Positions 25,383 to 34,782 of a stretch of DNA of 64,000 bases are shown here, piece after piece. Every line of letters begins with the position of its first letter. Position 1 is the stretch's first letter. A program made the translations under genes and the position numbers. The notes below the pieces were generated by a model. The model was given only the letters and a program-made list of their open reading frames with translations, was not told where the DNA came from and did no database searches. The stretch comes from Aliishimia sp963678085 (lineage in GTDB: Bacteria; Pseudomonadota; Alphaproteobacteria; Rhodobacterales; Rhodobacteraceae): positions 2,170,001 to 2,234,000 of the forward strand of contig OY782680.1 of NCBI GenBank assembly GCA_963678085.1, given 5' to 3'.

Positions 25383-28034
25383 TTATTTTGAAAGTAACGC
25401 CTTAGCGGCAGCGATCGCGGCTTCAGCTCCGCTTGCATCTTTTGCGCCGCCCTGCGCCATATCCGGGCGTCCTCCACCGCCTTTGCCACCCATTTCAGCG
25501 ACAGCGGCTTTGACCATATCGACCGCGCTGATTGTATCGGTATGATCCTTTGTGACACCCGCAGCGACAGCGACCTTGCCGCCCGCATCGGCGATAAGCA
25601 GAACCGCGCCAGAGCCAAGCTGGGCTTTATGCTCATCAATCAGGGGCGGCAGATCTTTACCCGTCACACCGCTCAGAACTTTGGCAATGAATTTCACGCC
25701 GCCGATCTCTTCTGCCTCTGTGCCAGCGCTGCCCCCGCCCATGGCCAAGTCACGGCGAAGCTGTGCGATTTCACCCTCTAGGCGTTTGCGATCTTCCAGC
25801 AAGGTTTTCACGCGGGCGGGCACGTCGGATGCGGTCGCTTTCAACGTCAGAGCCGTCTGGGCAAGCAAATGATCCTGACTGCGCAAGTAGTCCATCGCGG
25901 CTTGGCCCGTCAGAGCCTCAATCCGGCGCACGCCGGCGCTTGACGCACTATCCCCCAGAACGACAAATGCGCCAATATCGCCCGTCCGGCTCACATGCGT
26001 GCCCCCGCAAAGCTCTAGCGAATAGGTGTCACCGCCCTGCCCTTTGCCGGATCCATCTTGCGTGCCCATGGACACAACACGCACCTCATCACCATATTTC
26101 TCACCAAACAACGCCTGAGCGCCAAGTGCGCGGGCATCATCCGGGGTCATGATCCGCGTTTCGACCGGAGCGTTTTGGCGGATATAAGCGTTCACCTCGG
26201 CCTCGACCTTGGCAATCTCTTCCAGAGTGACCGCTTGGCCGTGGTTGAAATCAAAGCGCAAACGGTCCGCCGCATTCAAAGAGCCACGCTGCGCCACATG
26301 CTCGCCAAGCGCGCCGCGCAAGGCCTCATGCAGCAAATGCGTTGCCGAGTGATTGGCCCGGATGGCCGTGCGGCGCGCATGATCAACTTTCAAGGCGGCG
26401 GCATCGCCTTTGGAAATCTGTCCTTTGGTAACCTTAGCCACATGAATGAAGACACCCGCAGTTTTCTGGGTATCGGTGATCTGGGCCTCGCCATGCTCTG
26501 TGATCAACTTGCCTTGGTCGCCAACCTGCCCGCCGCTTTCTGCGTAAAAGGGCGTTTGGTTCAGGGCGATTTGCACGCTTTGACCTTCGCTGGCTTGATC
26601 GGCCAAGGCACCATCTATGACCAGCGCGATCACCTGCCCTTCGGCCGCTTCGGTATCATAGCCCAAGAAGTCCGTTGGCGCGTTTTGCTCGGCCACATCG
26701 AACCAAATTGCGGCATCCGTTGCCTGCCCAGAGCCGGCCCATGCGGCGCGCGCTTTGGCCTTTTGTTCGGCCATGGCCGCATCAAAGCCATCCGTATCCA
26801 CTGTGCGCCCTTTTTCGCGCAAGGCGTCTTGGGTCAGGTCCAGCGGAAATCCGTAAGTATCATAGAGTTTAAAGGCAGTTGCACCGGAAAGTTCATCCCC
26901 TTCTTTAAGATCAACCAGCTCATCCTCAAGCAAGCGCAGGCCCCGGTCCAAGGTCTGTTTGAACTTGGTTTCTTCGCGTTCTAGCGTTTCGGTGATCAGC
27001 GTTTGCGCTTGGCCAAGTTCGGGGTAAGCGGCCCCCATTTGCTGAACCAGTGTCGTCACCAGCCTGTGCATCACGGGGTCTTTGGCCCCCAGCAGATGCG
27101 CATGACGCATGGCGCGGCGCATGATGCGGCGCAGAACGTAACCGCGCCCCTCGTTCGAGGGCAGAACCCCGTCAGCGATCAAGAAAGAGGTGGAGCGCAA
27201 ATGATCCGCGATTACCCGGTGATGCACATTTTGATCGCCATAAGGATCAACGGTGGTGGCATGGGCTGAGGCCTCAATCAGCGCGCGCATCGTATCCGTG
27301 TCGTAATTGTCATGGCTGCCCTGCAACAGCGCGCCAATCCGCTCTAGCCCCATGCCCGTGTCAATGGATTGCATGTCGAGCGCGCGCATAGAGCCATCTT
27401 CGAATTGCTCATTTTGCATGAAGACCACGTTCCAGATCTCGATGAAACGGTCGCCATCTTCCTCGGGAGAGCCGGGAGGGCCACCCCAGATATGTTCGCC
27501 ATGATCATAGAAAATCTCGGTGCACGGCCCGCATGGCCCGGTTGGTCCCATTTGCCAAAAATTGTCTGAGGTGGCGATGCGGATGATCCGATCCTCGGGC
27601 ACACCGACCTTTTTCCAGATCTCAAAGGCTTCATCATCGGTGTGATAGACGGTGGTATAAAGCTTATCCTTTGGGATGGCGAATTCGCGCGTGATCAGTT
27701 CCCAGGCAAATGGGATCGCCTCTTCTTTGAAATAATCGCCAAAGGAAAAATTCCCCAGCATTTCAAAGAATGTATGGTGACGCGCGGTATATCCCACATT
27801 GTCTAAATCGTTATGCTTACCGCCCGCCCGCACGCATTTTTGCGAGGTGGTGGCGCGGGTGTAATCGCGCCGCTCAAGCCCGGTGAACAGGTTTTTGAAC
27901 TGCACCATGCCGGAATTCACAAACATCAAAGTTGGATCGTTGCGCGGCACAAGCGGGCTAGAGGGCACGATCGCATGCCCTTGTTTTTCGAAATAATTTA
28001 GAAACGTTGCGCGAATGTCGTTCAGGGAGGCCAT
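25383..28034 (-). CDS. alaS: Alanyl-tRNA synthetase
   Basis: 883 residues, full length. It charges tRNA(Ala). The class-II catalytic domain begins MASLNDIRATFLNYFEKQGH, with FVNSGMVQFKNLFTG and RHHTFFEMLGNFSFGDYF as clear markers. The editing domain zinc site is visible as HSATHLLH and CGGTH. The C-Ala domain ends the protein with a Gly-rich AEMGGKGGGGRPDMAQGG segment. It lies downstream of recA in the same direction with an 82-base gap; recA-alaS proximity is seen in many proteobacteria. Confidence 0.97.
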   Translation of the reverse strand: MASLNDIRATFLNYFEKQGHAIVPSSPLVPRNDPTLMFVNSGMVQFKNLFTGLERRDYTRATTSQKCVRAGGKHNDLDNVGYTARHHTFFEMLGNFSFGDYFKEEAIPFAWELITREFAIPKDKLYTTVYHTDDEAFEIWKKVGVPEDRIIRIATSDNFWQMGPTGPCGPCTEIFYDHGEHIWGGPPGSPEEDGDRFIEIWNVVFMQNEQFEDGSMRALDMQSIDTGMGLERIGALLQGSHDNYDTDTMRALIEASAHATTVDPYGDQNVHHRVIADHLRSTSFLIADGVLPSNEGRGYVLRRIMRRAMRHAHLLGAKDPVMHRLVTTLVQQMGAAYPELGQAQTLITETLEREETKFKQTLDRGLRLLEDELVDLKEGDELSGATAFKLYDTYGFPLDLTQDALREKGRTVDTDGFDAAMAEQKAKARAAWAGSGQATDAAIWFDVAEQNAPTDFLGYDTEAAEGQVIALVIDGALADQASEGQSVQIALNQTPFYAESGGQVGDQGKLITEHGEAQITDTQKTAGVFIHVAKVTKGQISKGDAAALKVDHARRTAIRANHSATHLLHEALRGALGEHVAQRGSLNAADRLRFDFNHGQAVTLEEIAKVEAEVNAYIRQNAPVETRIMTPDDARALGAQALFGEKYGDEVRVVSMGTQDGSGKGQGGDTYSLELCGGTHVSRTGDIGAFVVLGDSASSAGVRRIEALTGQAAMDYLRSQDHLLAQTALTLKATASDVPARVKTLLEDRKRLEGEIAQLRRDLAMGGGSAGTEAEEIGGVKFIAKVLSGVTGKDLPPLIDEHKAQLGSGAVLLIADAGGKVAVAAGVTKDHTDTISAVDMVKAAVAEMGGKGGGGRPDMAQGGAKDASGAEAAIAAAKALLSK

Positions 28035-28116
28035 GCTTTATTCCAGGCTAAGAGGGATTTGCTCTCAGATACCCCTCTGCCCCGGTACTGTCCACAGGTC
28101 CGCCCTGAATTTGTGT

Positions 28117-29196
28117 TTACGCCTCTAAAACATCATCCTCAGAGCCTTTGGCTCCTGGCGGCATTTCAAAATCGAGCCCATGGGCCGCGCGGATCTTATC
28201 TTCGATATCCAGGGAAATGGAGGTGTTTTCACGCAGGAACTGTTTGGCGTTTTCGCGCCCTTGGCCGATGCGTTCATCCCCGTAGCTATACCACGCACCA
28301 GCTTTATCAACCACACCAGCCTTGACCCCAAGATCGAGCAACTCGCCCATTTTAGAGATGCCTTCGCCATACATGATGTCAAATTCGACCTGCTTAAAGG
28401 GCGGGGCGACTTTGTTTTTCACGATCTTGACGCGGGTTGCGTTGCCGACCACTTCGTCACGATCTTTCAGCGCGCCGATGCGGCGAATATCGAGCCGCAC
28501 GGAAGAATAGAATTTCAATGCATTGCCGCCAGTCGTTGTCTCGGGCGAGCCGAACATCACGCCGATTTTCATCCTGATCTGGTTGATAAAGATCACCATG
28601 CAGTTGGAGCGGGAGATCGAGCCGGTGAGTTTGCGCATCGCCTGGGACATAAGGCGCGCCTGAACGCCAACGCTGCTGTCGCCCATATCGCCCTCTAGCT
28701 CAGATTTCGGGGTGAGAGCCGCAACCGAGTCGACAATCACCATATTCACCGCGCCCGAGCGCACAAGCGTGTCGGTGATTTCAAGCGCCTGCTCGCCGGT
28801 ATCGGGCTGCGAGATCAACAGCTCGTCCAGATCAACGCCTAGTTTCTTGGCATATTGCGGGTCCAGCGCATGCTCGGCATCCACAAAGGCGCACACGCCG
28901 CCCTGCTTTTGCTGTTCGGCCACACAATGCAGCGTGAGCGTGGTTTTCCCTGAGGATTCAGGACCATAGATCTCTACAATCCGCCCCATAGGCAGACCGC
29001 CAATCCCCAATGCGATATCCAGCCCAAGCGAGCCGGTCGAGCTGGCTTTGATATCTTGGATAGCATTGCCGTCACCCAGCTTCATGATTGAGCCCTTGCC
29101 AAATTGCCGCTCAATCTGAGCAAGCGCACTGTCCAGGGCTTTTTGCTTATCGGAAGTTTTCTTGTTGCTCATGGTTAATAAATCTGCCGTTGCCAT
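28117..29196 (-). CDS. recA: Recombinase RecA
   Basis: 359 residues. RecA coats single-stranded DNA, pairs homologous strands and triggers LexA self-cleavage. The Walker A motif GPESSGKTT is at about 78-86. The segments QIERQFGKGSIMKLGD, NQIRMKIGVMFG and NALKFYSSVRLDIRR are invariant family markers. The ATG at 29196 (MATADLLTMSNKK) is preceded by AAGGGAAG; an internal ATG at residue 9 is a possible but less likely start. A direct-repeat SOS box lies 53 bases upstream, so it should be under LexA control. Confidence 0.97.
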   Translation of the reverse strand: MATADLLTMSNKKTSDKQKALDSALAQIERQFGKGSIMKLGDGNAIQDIKASSTGSLGLDIALGIGGLPMGRIVEIYGPESSGKTTLTLHCVAEQQKQGGVCAFVDAEHALDPQYAKKLGVDLDELLISQPDTGEQALEITDTLVRSGAVNMVIVDSVAALTPKSELEGDMGDSSVGVQARLMSQAMRKLTGSISRSNCMVIFINQIRMKIGVMFGSPETTTGGNALKFYSSVRLDIRRIGALKDRDEVVGNATRVKIVKNKVAPPFKQVEFDIMYGEGISKMGELLDLGVKAGVVDKAGAWYSYGDERIGQGRENAKQFLRENTSISLDIEDKIRAAHGLDFEMPPGAKGSEDDVLEA

Positions 29197-29248
29197 TTGA
29201 TATCTTCCCTTGTGTCACACCCGGATGAGGGCGGCAATGATGGTAAAT

Positions 29249-29263
29249 GTTCCACTCCTGTTC
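29249..29263 (-). promoter_or_regulatory. SOS box (LexA operator) of recA
   Basis: GTTC-CACTCCT-GTTC read on the plus strand (GAAC-N7-GAAC on the recA strand). The direct repeat GTTC-N7-GTTC is the established LexA site of Rhodobacter and other alphaproteobacteria. It sits 53 bases before the recA start, immediately downstream of the likely -10 element. Confidence 0.85.
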
Positions 29264-29292
29264 TATTTGAGCCCAAAGCGAGAACATTTCAA
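29264..29292 (-). promoter_or_regulatory. Probable recA promoter
   Basis: On the minus strand TTGAAA (29287-29292) is followed after 17 bases by CAAATA (29264-29269). The -35 is good and the -10 is weak. LexA bound at 29249-29263 would cover the transcription start region. Confidence 0.45.
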
Positions 29293-29372
29293 TATAAAAT
29301 TTACCATGATAAGGTGGCCCAGCAGGGTTAAAGAAGTGTTGATCTCAAACGGAAAACCCCTAAATTCGCCCC

Positions 29373-29966
29373 ATGATTGCATTTCTTCGCGCAAATCTTG
29401 TTTGCCTCAGCGTGCCCAAGACCGGCACAACCGCATTGCAGCAGGCGCTTGGCGCGCAGGCCGATATGATCATTTCCGACCCTCCGATGCTGAAGCATAT
29501 GCCGCTGCATCGCTACAATCGGTTCATGCATCCGATGTTCCAGGTTGCGGGCTATCATAACCTTGAAATTATGGCGATCATGCGCGAGCCGATCTCGTGG
29601 CTGGGCAGCTGGTATCGGTTCCGAAGGCGACCTTTCATGGCAGATAAAGCAAAATCGAGCCATGGAATGAGTTTTGATGAATTTGTCTTGGATTACCTCA
29701 AAGACCAGCCCCCGCCCCATGCCAATGTTGGCCAGCAATCTCGGTTTTTAGCGGCGCAAGAGAATGGTCCAGAGATTACCCAGCTGTTTCGATTTGAAGA
29801 GCTGCACAGCGCGATTAAGTTTCTAGAGGCGCGGCTGAGCACAAGAATCGAGCTGCCTGTGGTCAATGTCTCGCCCCAAGGCGATCTGACCCTGACGCCT
29901 GAAACAGAAGCCAAATTGCGAAACAAATGCCGCGCAGATTTCACGCTATATGACAGTATTTCATAG
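29373..29966 (+). CDS. Sulfotransferase-like protein
   Basis: 197 residues. The N-terminal VPKTGTTAL (about 14-22) is the 5'-phosphosulfate loop of PAPS-dependent sulfotransferases. MREPISWLGSWYRF (about 70-83) matches the 3'-phosphate-binding motif, in which Arg and Ser contact PAPS. The protein is shorter than typical sulfotransferases (about 250-300), lacking part of the acceptor-binding region. The acceptor, perhaps a surface glycan or lipid, is unknown. It is divergent from recA, with 176 bases between the starts. Confidence 0.72.
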   Translation: MIAFLRANLVCLSVPKTGTTALQQALGAQADMIISDPPMLKHMPLHRYNRFMHPMFQVAGYHNLEIMAIMREPISWLGSWYRFRRRPFMADKAKSSHGMSFDEFVLDYLKDQPPPHANVGQQSRFLAAQENGPEITQLFRFEELHSAIKFLEARLSTRIELPVVNVSPQGDLTLTPETEAKLRNKCRADFTLYDSIS

Positions 29967-30095
29967 GCAAAATATCGCGCCGCGACTTGAAAACTTTGAC
30001 ACCAGATCGCTCGAACAGCTCTTTCAACCTCAGATAATATTCTCTATCAAGGGCCTAAAGGCAAAGCGCCTTGAATTTTTAATGCGGAGTTCGGC

Positions 30096-30602
30096 ATGAA
30101 AGAGTCAATCGAATATGGCAGCTTAATGCACGAAGCCATGCGCGGTCTTATTCGCAAAGTGCTTTTGCAAATCGCAGAGACTGGGTTGCCTGGGTCACAT
30201 CATTTTTTCATTACTTTTGATACCTCACACCCAGATGCGGAATTGGCTGATTGGCTCTCTGACCGCTACCCATCTGAGATGACGGTTGTGATGCAGCATT
30301 GGTATGATCATCTCAAAGTTCTTGACGACGGCTTTGCGATCACATTGAATTTTGGTGACCAGCCCGAGCCGCTCTATATCCCCTATGAGGCGATCAAGAC
30401 CTTTGTGGATCCTTCGGTCGAATTTGGCCTGCGTTTTGAGGCGCAAGAGCAAGAGGCGGATCGCCGCTCCAATATGTCTATTGTCGATCCTGAGACGCCG
30501 GAGGCCGAAGAGGCGATTACGCAAGAAGAGAGTATCGAGGTTGAGACAGAGCCCAAGCCGCCTGCCGATGTTGTCTCTTTGGATAGCTTTCGTAAACCAT
30601 AG
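30096..30602 (+). CDS. sspB: SspB-type ClpXP adaptor
   Basis: 168 residues. SspB delivers ssrA-tagged and other substrates to ClpXP. The N-terminal substrate-binding domain covers about 1-115 (YGSLMHEAMRGLIRKVL, then HHFFITFDT). A long acidic linker rich in Glu and Pro follows. The C terminus VVSLDSFRKP is the ClpX-docking peptide of the alphaproteobacterial SspB form. The protein is a stand-alone gene ending 100 bases before fumC. Confidence 0.88.
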   Translation: MKESIEYGSLMHEAMRGLIRKVLLQIAETGLPGSHHFFITFDTSHPDAELADWLSDRYPSEMTVVMQHWYDHLKVLDDGFAITLNFGDQPEPLYIPYEAIKTFVDPSVEFGLRFEAQEQEADRRSNMSIVDPETPEAEEAITQEESIEVETEPKPPADVVSLDSFRKP

Positions 30603-30702
30603 CTGTGGCAAAAGGCCTGTAAGCAGGCGGGCACGCCCTATTGATTCGCATCGCAGCGGCCCTTAGGACAGGCGCGACAGTTTGACAAAGGAAGGCACAG
30701 TC

Positions 30703-32094
30703 ATGGCGCAAACCCGCACTGAAACGGATAGTTTTGGCCCGCTCGAAGTCCCTGCGGATAAGTATTGGGGAGCTCAGACGCAGCGCTCGATCATGAACTT
30801 TCCGATTGGATGGGAAAAGCAGCCTGTTGCCATCGTGCGCGCTTTGGGCGTGATCAAGAAAGCCTGCGCCATGCAGAACAAAGCCCAAGGCGGGCTAGAT
30901 GCAAAGCTGGCCGATGCGATTATTGCCGCCGCAGGTGAGGTGATCGAGGGCAAGTTTGATGACAACTTCCCGCTTGTGGTCTGGCAAACCGGCTCGGGCA
31001 CACAGTCAAACATGAATGCCAATGAGGTAATCGCCAACCGCGCGATCGAGATTTTGGGCGGCGTGATTGGCTCCAAAGACCCCGTGCACCCCAATGATCA
31101 CTGCAATATGGGGCAATCTTCAAACGATACCTTCCCAACCGCAATGCATATTGCCACCGCCATGACGGCCCGCGATGTGCTGCTGCCCGGCCTTGAAAAA
31201 CTGCATGCGGGGCTTGAGGCGAAGGTTGCGCAATTTGACGGCATCATCAAGATCGGGCGCACCCATACGCAAGATGCAACGCCTCTAACGCTGAGCCAAG
31301 AATTCTCCGGCTATGCCCATCAGGTGGCTATGGGGATTGAGCGCGTCAAAGGCGCTTTGGGCCGGATTTATGAACTGGCGCAGGGCGGCACCGCTGTTGG
31401 CACGGGGCTGAACACCAAGCATGGCTGGGCCGAGGCGGTTGCCGCGCATATGGCCGAGATCACCTCCCTGCCCTTTGTGAGCGCGCCCAATAAGTTCGAA
31501 GCTCTCGCCGCCCATGATGCCATGGTCGAAATCTCTGGCGCATTGAAAACCGTTGCGGCCAGCTTGTTCAAAATTGCCAATGACATCCGCCTACTTGGCT
31601 CTGGCCCGCGCTGCGGCCTTGGGGAATTGGTGCTGCCAGAAAACGAGCCCGGCTCTTCCATCATGCCCGGCAAGGTGAACCCCACCCAATGCGAAGCGCT
31701 CACCCAGGTTTGCGCCCATGTGATGGGCAATGATGCGGCGGTGGGCTTTGCGGGCAGCCAGGGGCATTTTGAACTGAATGTCTATAAACCCATGATGGCC
31801 TATAATGTGCTGCAATCCATGCAGCTTTTGGGCGATGCTGCGAGCGCCTTCACCGATAACCTCATCGAGGGCTTGCGTGCAGATGAGGTGCGCATTGATA
31901 AACTCATGCGGGAATCATTGATGCTGGTGACCGCTTTGGCCCCAGAGATCGGCTATGACAACGCAACAACCGTGGCCAAAACCGCCCATAAAAACGGCAC
32001 CACGCTCATTGAAGAGGCGGTTAAGCTTGGCTTTGTGACCGCAGAGCGCTTTAACGAGGTGGTGCGGCCCGAAAACATGATCGGCCCTAAGTGA
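30703..32094 (+). CDS. fumC: Class II fumarate hydratase
   Basis: 463 residues from the ATG at 30703; AAAGGAAG lies 9 bases upstream, so this start is preferred over the TTG at 30682. FumC interconverts fumarate and malate in the TCA cycle without an iron-sulfur cluster. The superfamily signature GSSIMPGKVNPTQCE is present (about 325-340), with GSGTQSNMNANEV and SSNDTFPTAMH as further markers. The stop codon overlaps the GTG start of the small DUF4169 gene (GTGA). Confidence 0.96.
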   Translation: MAQTRTETDSFGPLEVPADKYWGAQTQRSIMNFPIGWEKQPVAIVRALGVIKKACAMQNKAQGGLDAKLADAIIAAAGEVIEGKFDDNFPLVVWQTGSGTQSNMNANEVIANRAIEILGGVIGSKDPVHPNDHCNMGQSSNDTFPTAMHIATAMTARDVLLPGLEKLHAGLEAKVAQFDGIIKIGRTHTQDATPLTLSQEFSGYAHQVAMGIERVKGALGRIYELAQGGTAVGTGLNTKHGWAEAVAAHMAEITSLPFVSAPNKFEALAAHDAMVEISGALKTVAASLFKIANDIRLLGSGPRCGLGELVLPENEPGSSIMPGKVNPTQCEALTQVCAHVMGNDAAVGFAGSQGHFELNVYKPMMAYNVLQSMQLLGDAASAFTDNLIEGLRADEVRIDKLMRESLMLVTALAPEIGYDNATTVAKTAHKNGTTLIEEAVKLGFVTAERFNEVVRPENMIGPK

Positions 32095-32264
32095 AGCCCA
32101 TAAGCCTGTCAAAAGCCCGCAAAGAAAAAGCCCGCGCCGAGAAACGCGCGCGGGCGGATGAAAATGCCGCTAAATTTGGCCGCACAAAGGCTGAAAAACA
32201 GGCCGAAGATGCGCAAGCGGGGCGCGATGCGAAAAAGCTTGACGGTCATAAGCGCGACAGATGA
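32091..32264 (+). CDS. DUF4169 family small protein
   Basis: 57 residues, GTG start overlapping the fumC stop. The translation begins VKPISLSKARKEKARAEKR and continues with DENAAKFGRTKAEKQAE and ends KKLDGHKRDR, which matches the remembered DUF4169 pattern (R-K-A-K-A..EKR.RADEN..KFGRTKAEK...DxHKR). It is highly charged and helical. The function is unknown. The stop overlaps the next start (ATGA), giving a fumC-DUF4169-RHH chain of coupled genes. Confidence 0.82.
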   Translation: MKPISLSKARKEKARAEKRARADENAAKFGRTKAEKQAEDAQAGRDAKKLDGHKRDR

Positions 32265-32494
32265 CAGCCCGCCCAGTCAAGCACTCCCTGACCCTGAAAG
32301 GCCATCGCACCTCAGTATCGCTCGAAGAAGAGTTCTGGAGCGAATTTCGCCGCATCGCTCAGGCGGATAACCTACCGCTTAACGCGCTCGCCGCGCAAAT
32401 TGATGAGGCCCGCGGGACAGATTGCGGGCTGGCCTCCGCAATCCGTGTTTTTGTGCTAACTCGGCTCAAGGCCGAGAGTCAGAGCGAGGCCTGA
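32261..32494 (+). CDS. Ribbon-helix-helix domain protein
   Basis: 77 residues. KGHRTSVSLEEEFWSEFRRIA resembles the RHH beta-strand and first helix, and the rest forms the second helix of the RHH_4-type fold often found beside DUF4169. RHH proteins usually bind DNA as dimers, so a role as a small regulator is plausible. It is coupled to DUF4169 by ATGA and overlaps the aldolase gene on the other strand by 16 bases at the 3' end. Confidence 0.8.
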   Translation: MTARPVKHSLTLKGHRTSVSLEEEFWSEFRRIAQADNLPLNALAAQIDEARGTDCGLASAIRVFVLTRLKAESQSEA

Positions 32495-33369
32495 TAGATC
32501 TTGTTGATATTGCTGCCAATAGCCGCTGCGAATTCCTCATCGGACATCTGCTTTTGCAACCCTTCCGTCAGGGCACGGCTAAAGCTGGCAATCATCTTGC
32601 TGTTCTGCCCCAAGCGCGCGCAAGCATCATCCGTGCTATAGCCACCAGACAGCGCCACCACCCGCAAAACCCGCGAATGATCTGCCAAAGCGTCATAAAA
32701 GCCCGCCTCTGACGGGATAGTCAGCTTAAGCATCACATCTTGGTCATCGCTCAAGCCATCAAGCTGTTTGGCAATCTCTGCGCGCAAGATCGCCTCGGCC
32801 TCAGCTTTGGTTTCGGAATGAATATTCACCTCAGGCTCAACAATCGGCACAAGCCCTTGCGCGCAAACCTGCTTGGCCACCTCAAATTGCTGCGCCACAA
32901 CCGCTGCGATCCCCGCCTCATTTGCCCCATGGATCACCGAGCGCTCTTTGGTGCCAAAAATCCCAAGCCCCTTGGCATTGACCAAAACCTCATCAAGGCC
33001 CGGCATGGGCTTCATCAGCTGCACATCATCGGCCTCATCTTGCAGACCCTTGTCGATCTTGAGGAAGGGCACGATGCCTTTCTGCCCCCAAAGAAATTCC
33101 GCCACGGGTGTTCCGTCGATCTTCTCGCTGAGCGTGCGCTCAAACAGGATCGCGCCAATCACCTTATCAGACGTGAAGTCCGGCGCCTGAATGATACGGG
33201 CGCGCATATTCTGGATCTCGGCAAACATCTCCTCCTCGGAGCCATAGGTGGAGGCATCTACCCCATAAAGCCCCAAAGCTTTCGGGGTCGAGCCACCCGA
33301 TTGATCGAGCGCGGCCACAAACCCGGCCCCTTGCGCCATCTGCGCACGCATTTTTTCAAATTCAGACAT
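32479..33369 (-). CDS. Class I fructose-bisphosphate aldolase
   Basis: 296 residues from the ATG at 33369 (a TTG two codons upstream is not needed). Class I aldolases cleave fructose-1,6-bisphosphate through a Schiff base on a lysine and need no metal. The N terminus FVAALDQSGGSTPKAL is a classic marker, and LKLTIPSEAGFY contains the likely Schiff-base lysine. The sequence is of the small bacterial type. It lies convergent with the RHH gene. Confidence 0.9.
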   Translation of the reverse strand: MSEFEKMRAQMAQGAGFVAALDQSGGSTPKALGLYGVDASTYGSEEEMFAEIQNMRARIIQAPDFTSDKVIGAILFERTLSEKIDGTPVAEFLWGQKGIVPFLKIDKGLQDEADDVQLMKPMPGLDEVLVNAKGLGIFGTKERSVIHGANEAGIAAVVAQQFEVAKQVCAQGLVPIVEPEVNIHSETKAEAEAILRAEIAKQLDGLSDDQDVMLKLTIPSEAGFYDALADHSRVLRVVALSGGYSTDDACARLGQNSKMIASFSRALTEGLQKQMSDEEFAAAIGSNINKIYQASL

Positions 33370-33435
33370 ATCCAACCCCGTTTGATTCCGCCTATGGGCA
33401 CTGCATAGGGCAAGCGCGGGATAAGGCCCAGGCTG

Positions 33436-34782
33436 TTAGCGCCCAACAATGCGCAGGTGAATGCCATGAGCGGCGCGCACAGTGAGATGCGCAACGGGCT
33501 TGGGCACATTATCTGCGGGCAAAAGTCGCACTTTGCGCAAGATTTGGGCCAAGAGCAGCGGCCCCTCAACCATCGCAAAGCCCGCCCCAGGACAGGCGCG
33601 CGGACCGGCCGAGAACGGGATAAACGCCTGGCGCGCACAGCTCTGCCCTTGCGGCGTTTGCCAACGGCTCGGATCAAAGGCGTCTGGATCTTTCCAAATC
33701 CGGCTATGGCGGTGCAAATGCCAAGGGCTCATCACCAATTGCGCGCCCTTGGGGATATTTCGGTCGCGAAAACGCTCACCCCGCGTGGCTTGACGCACCA
33801 TCATCGGCACGGGCGGGTAAAGGCGCAAAGCTTCGCGAAACACGTCCCGAGCGGTTTTTAGCAAGGACAGCGATGCAAATTCCGACAGATCATGCGCGCT
33901 TGCCTCCTCAGCCACTTTCTCTTGCCACTCTGGATGGGTTGCCAGCAGATAAAGCGCCCAAGCCAAAGCCGAGGCGCTGGTCTCATGCCCGGCCAGAAAG
34001 AAAATCGCCACCTGATCCACCATTTCCTCTGGCGAAAACCCAGTTCCGGCTTGCGGATCTTGCCCTGTCATCAGCTTTGTGGCCAGATCCTGCGGCGCTG
34101 TCCCTTTTGCGATCTGCTCAGCCCGCGTCCTCACCATCCCCGCAATCAAATCCCGAATAGTGCGCGCATTGGCCCGTGTTTGCCGCCCATGAAACCGAGG
34201 CAACCAGCGCGGCAGCGGGATAAACCCGGCAAGGTTCAACAGCGGCTGCGCGCGTTGATAATCTTGAAAGGCCGTGAAAACCTGTGCCGCCGTTTCGTGA
34301 TCAATCGGCAGAGAGAAAAGCGTGCGAAAAATAATGTCTGCGGCGGCCCGGCTGGTTTGCGCTTCGATCTCGATCTCAGATCCAGCAGCGGCCAGAAAGC
34401 GCGCGGCCGCCTCTTGGCTCGCCTCAAAGAACATCGGATAGAGCTGGCGCAATTGCCCACCTGCAAAAGCAGGGTCAATGATCCGCCTTTGCCGCGCCCA
34501 AGCCTCGCCATTGGTCAAAAACACGCTCTCACCCAGCAAGGGCCGCAGCCCTTCGGCAATGCGGTTGGATTTGGGAAAATCCTGCGGGCGCTCTTTGAGC
34601 AAAAGTTGGATCAACTCGGGCTGGTTCAGCAAAAAGGAGCGAAAAAACGGCGTGCGAAACTCTGCCATCCAAGCGCGATAAAGCCGCTCGGGCTGGGCGG
34701 AGAGGATATCAGAGCGAAAGAGCCGCATATAGCGCCACAAGGACACGCTATCGGGGCGGCTTTTGGGTTTGGGCGGAATCAT
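33436..34782 (-). CDS. Cytochrome P450
   Basis: 448 residues, soluble, without a reductase domain. The I-helix oxygen-binding motif AGHET is at 264-268, the K-helix ExxR as EALR at 317-320, and the haem loop FSAGPRACPG at 390-399 with the cysteine ligand at 397. The substrate is unknown; no ferredoxin or ferredoxin reductase gene is nearby. Its start overlaps the stop of the membrane hydrolase-like gene (ATGA), so the two are translated together and may handle the same compound, which is inference. Confidence 0.93.
   Translation of the reverse strand: MIPPKPKSRPDSVSLWRYMRLFRSDILSAQPERLYRAWMAEFRTPFFRSFLLNQPELIQLLLKERPQDFPKSNRIAEGLRPLLGESVFLTNGEAWARQRRIIDPAFAGGQLRQLYPMFFEASQEAAARFLAAAGSEIEIEAQTSRAAADIIFRTLFSLPIDHETAAQVFTAFQDYQRAQPLLNLAGFIPLPRWLPRFHGRQTRANARTIRDLIAGMVRTRAEQIAKGTAPQDLATKLMTGQDPQAGTGFSPEEMVDQVAIFFLAGHETSASALAWALYLLATHPEWQEKVAEEASAHDLSEFASLSLLKTARDVFREALRLYPPVPMMVRQATRGERFRDRNIPKGAQLVMSPWHLHRHSRIWKDPDAFDPSRWQTPQGQSCARQAFIPFSAGPRACPGAGFAMVEGPLLLAQILRKVRLLPADNVPKPVAHLTVRAAHGIHLRIVGR

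Noticed and set aside
26058..26984. 308-residue plus-strand frame
   Set aside because: Antisense to alaS; no family features.
30058..30080. AAGGC-loop-GCCTT hairpin with a T-run before sspB
   Set aside because: Only five base pairs, with the T-run separated by four bases; too weak to call.
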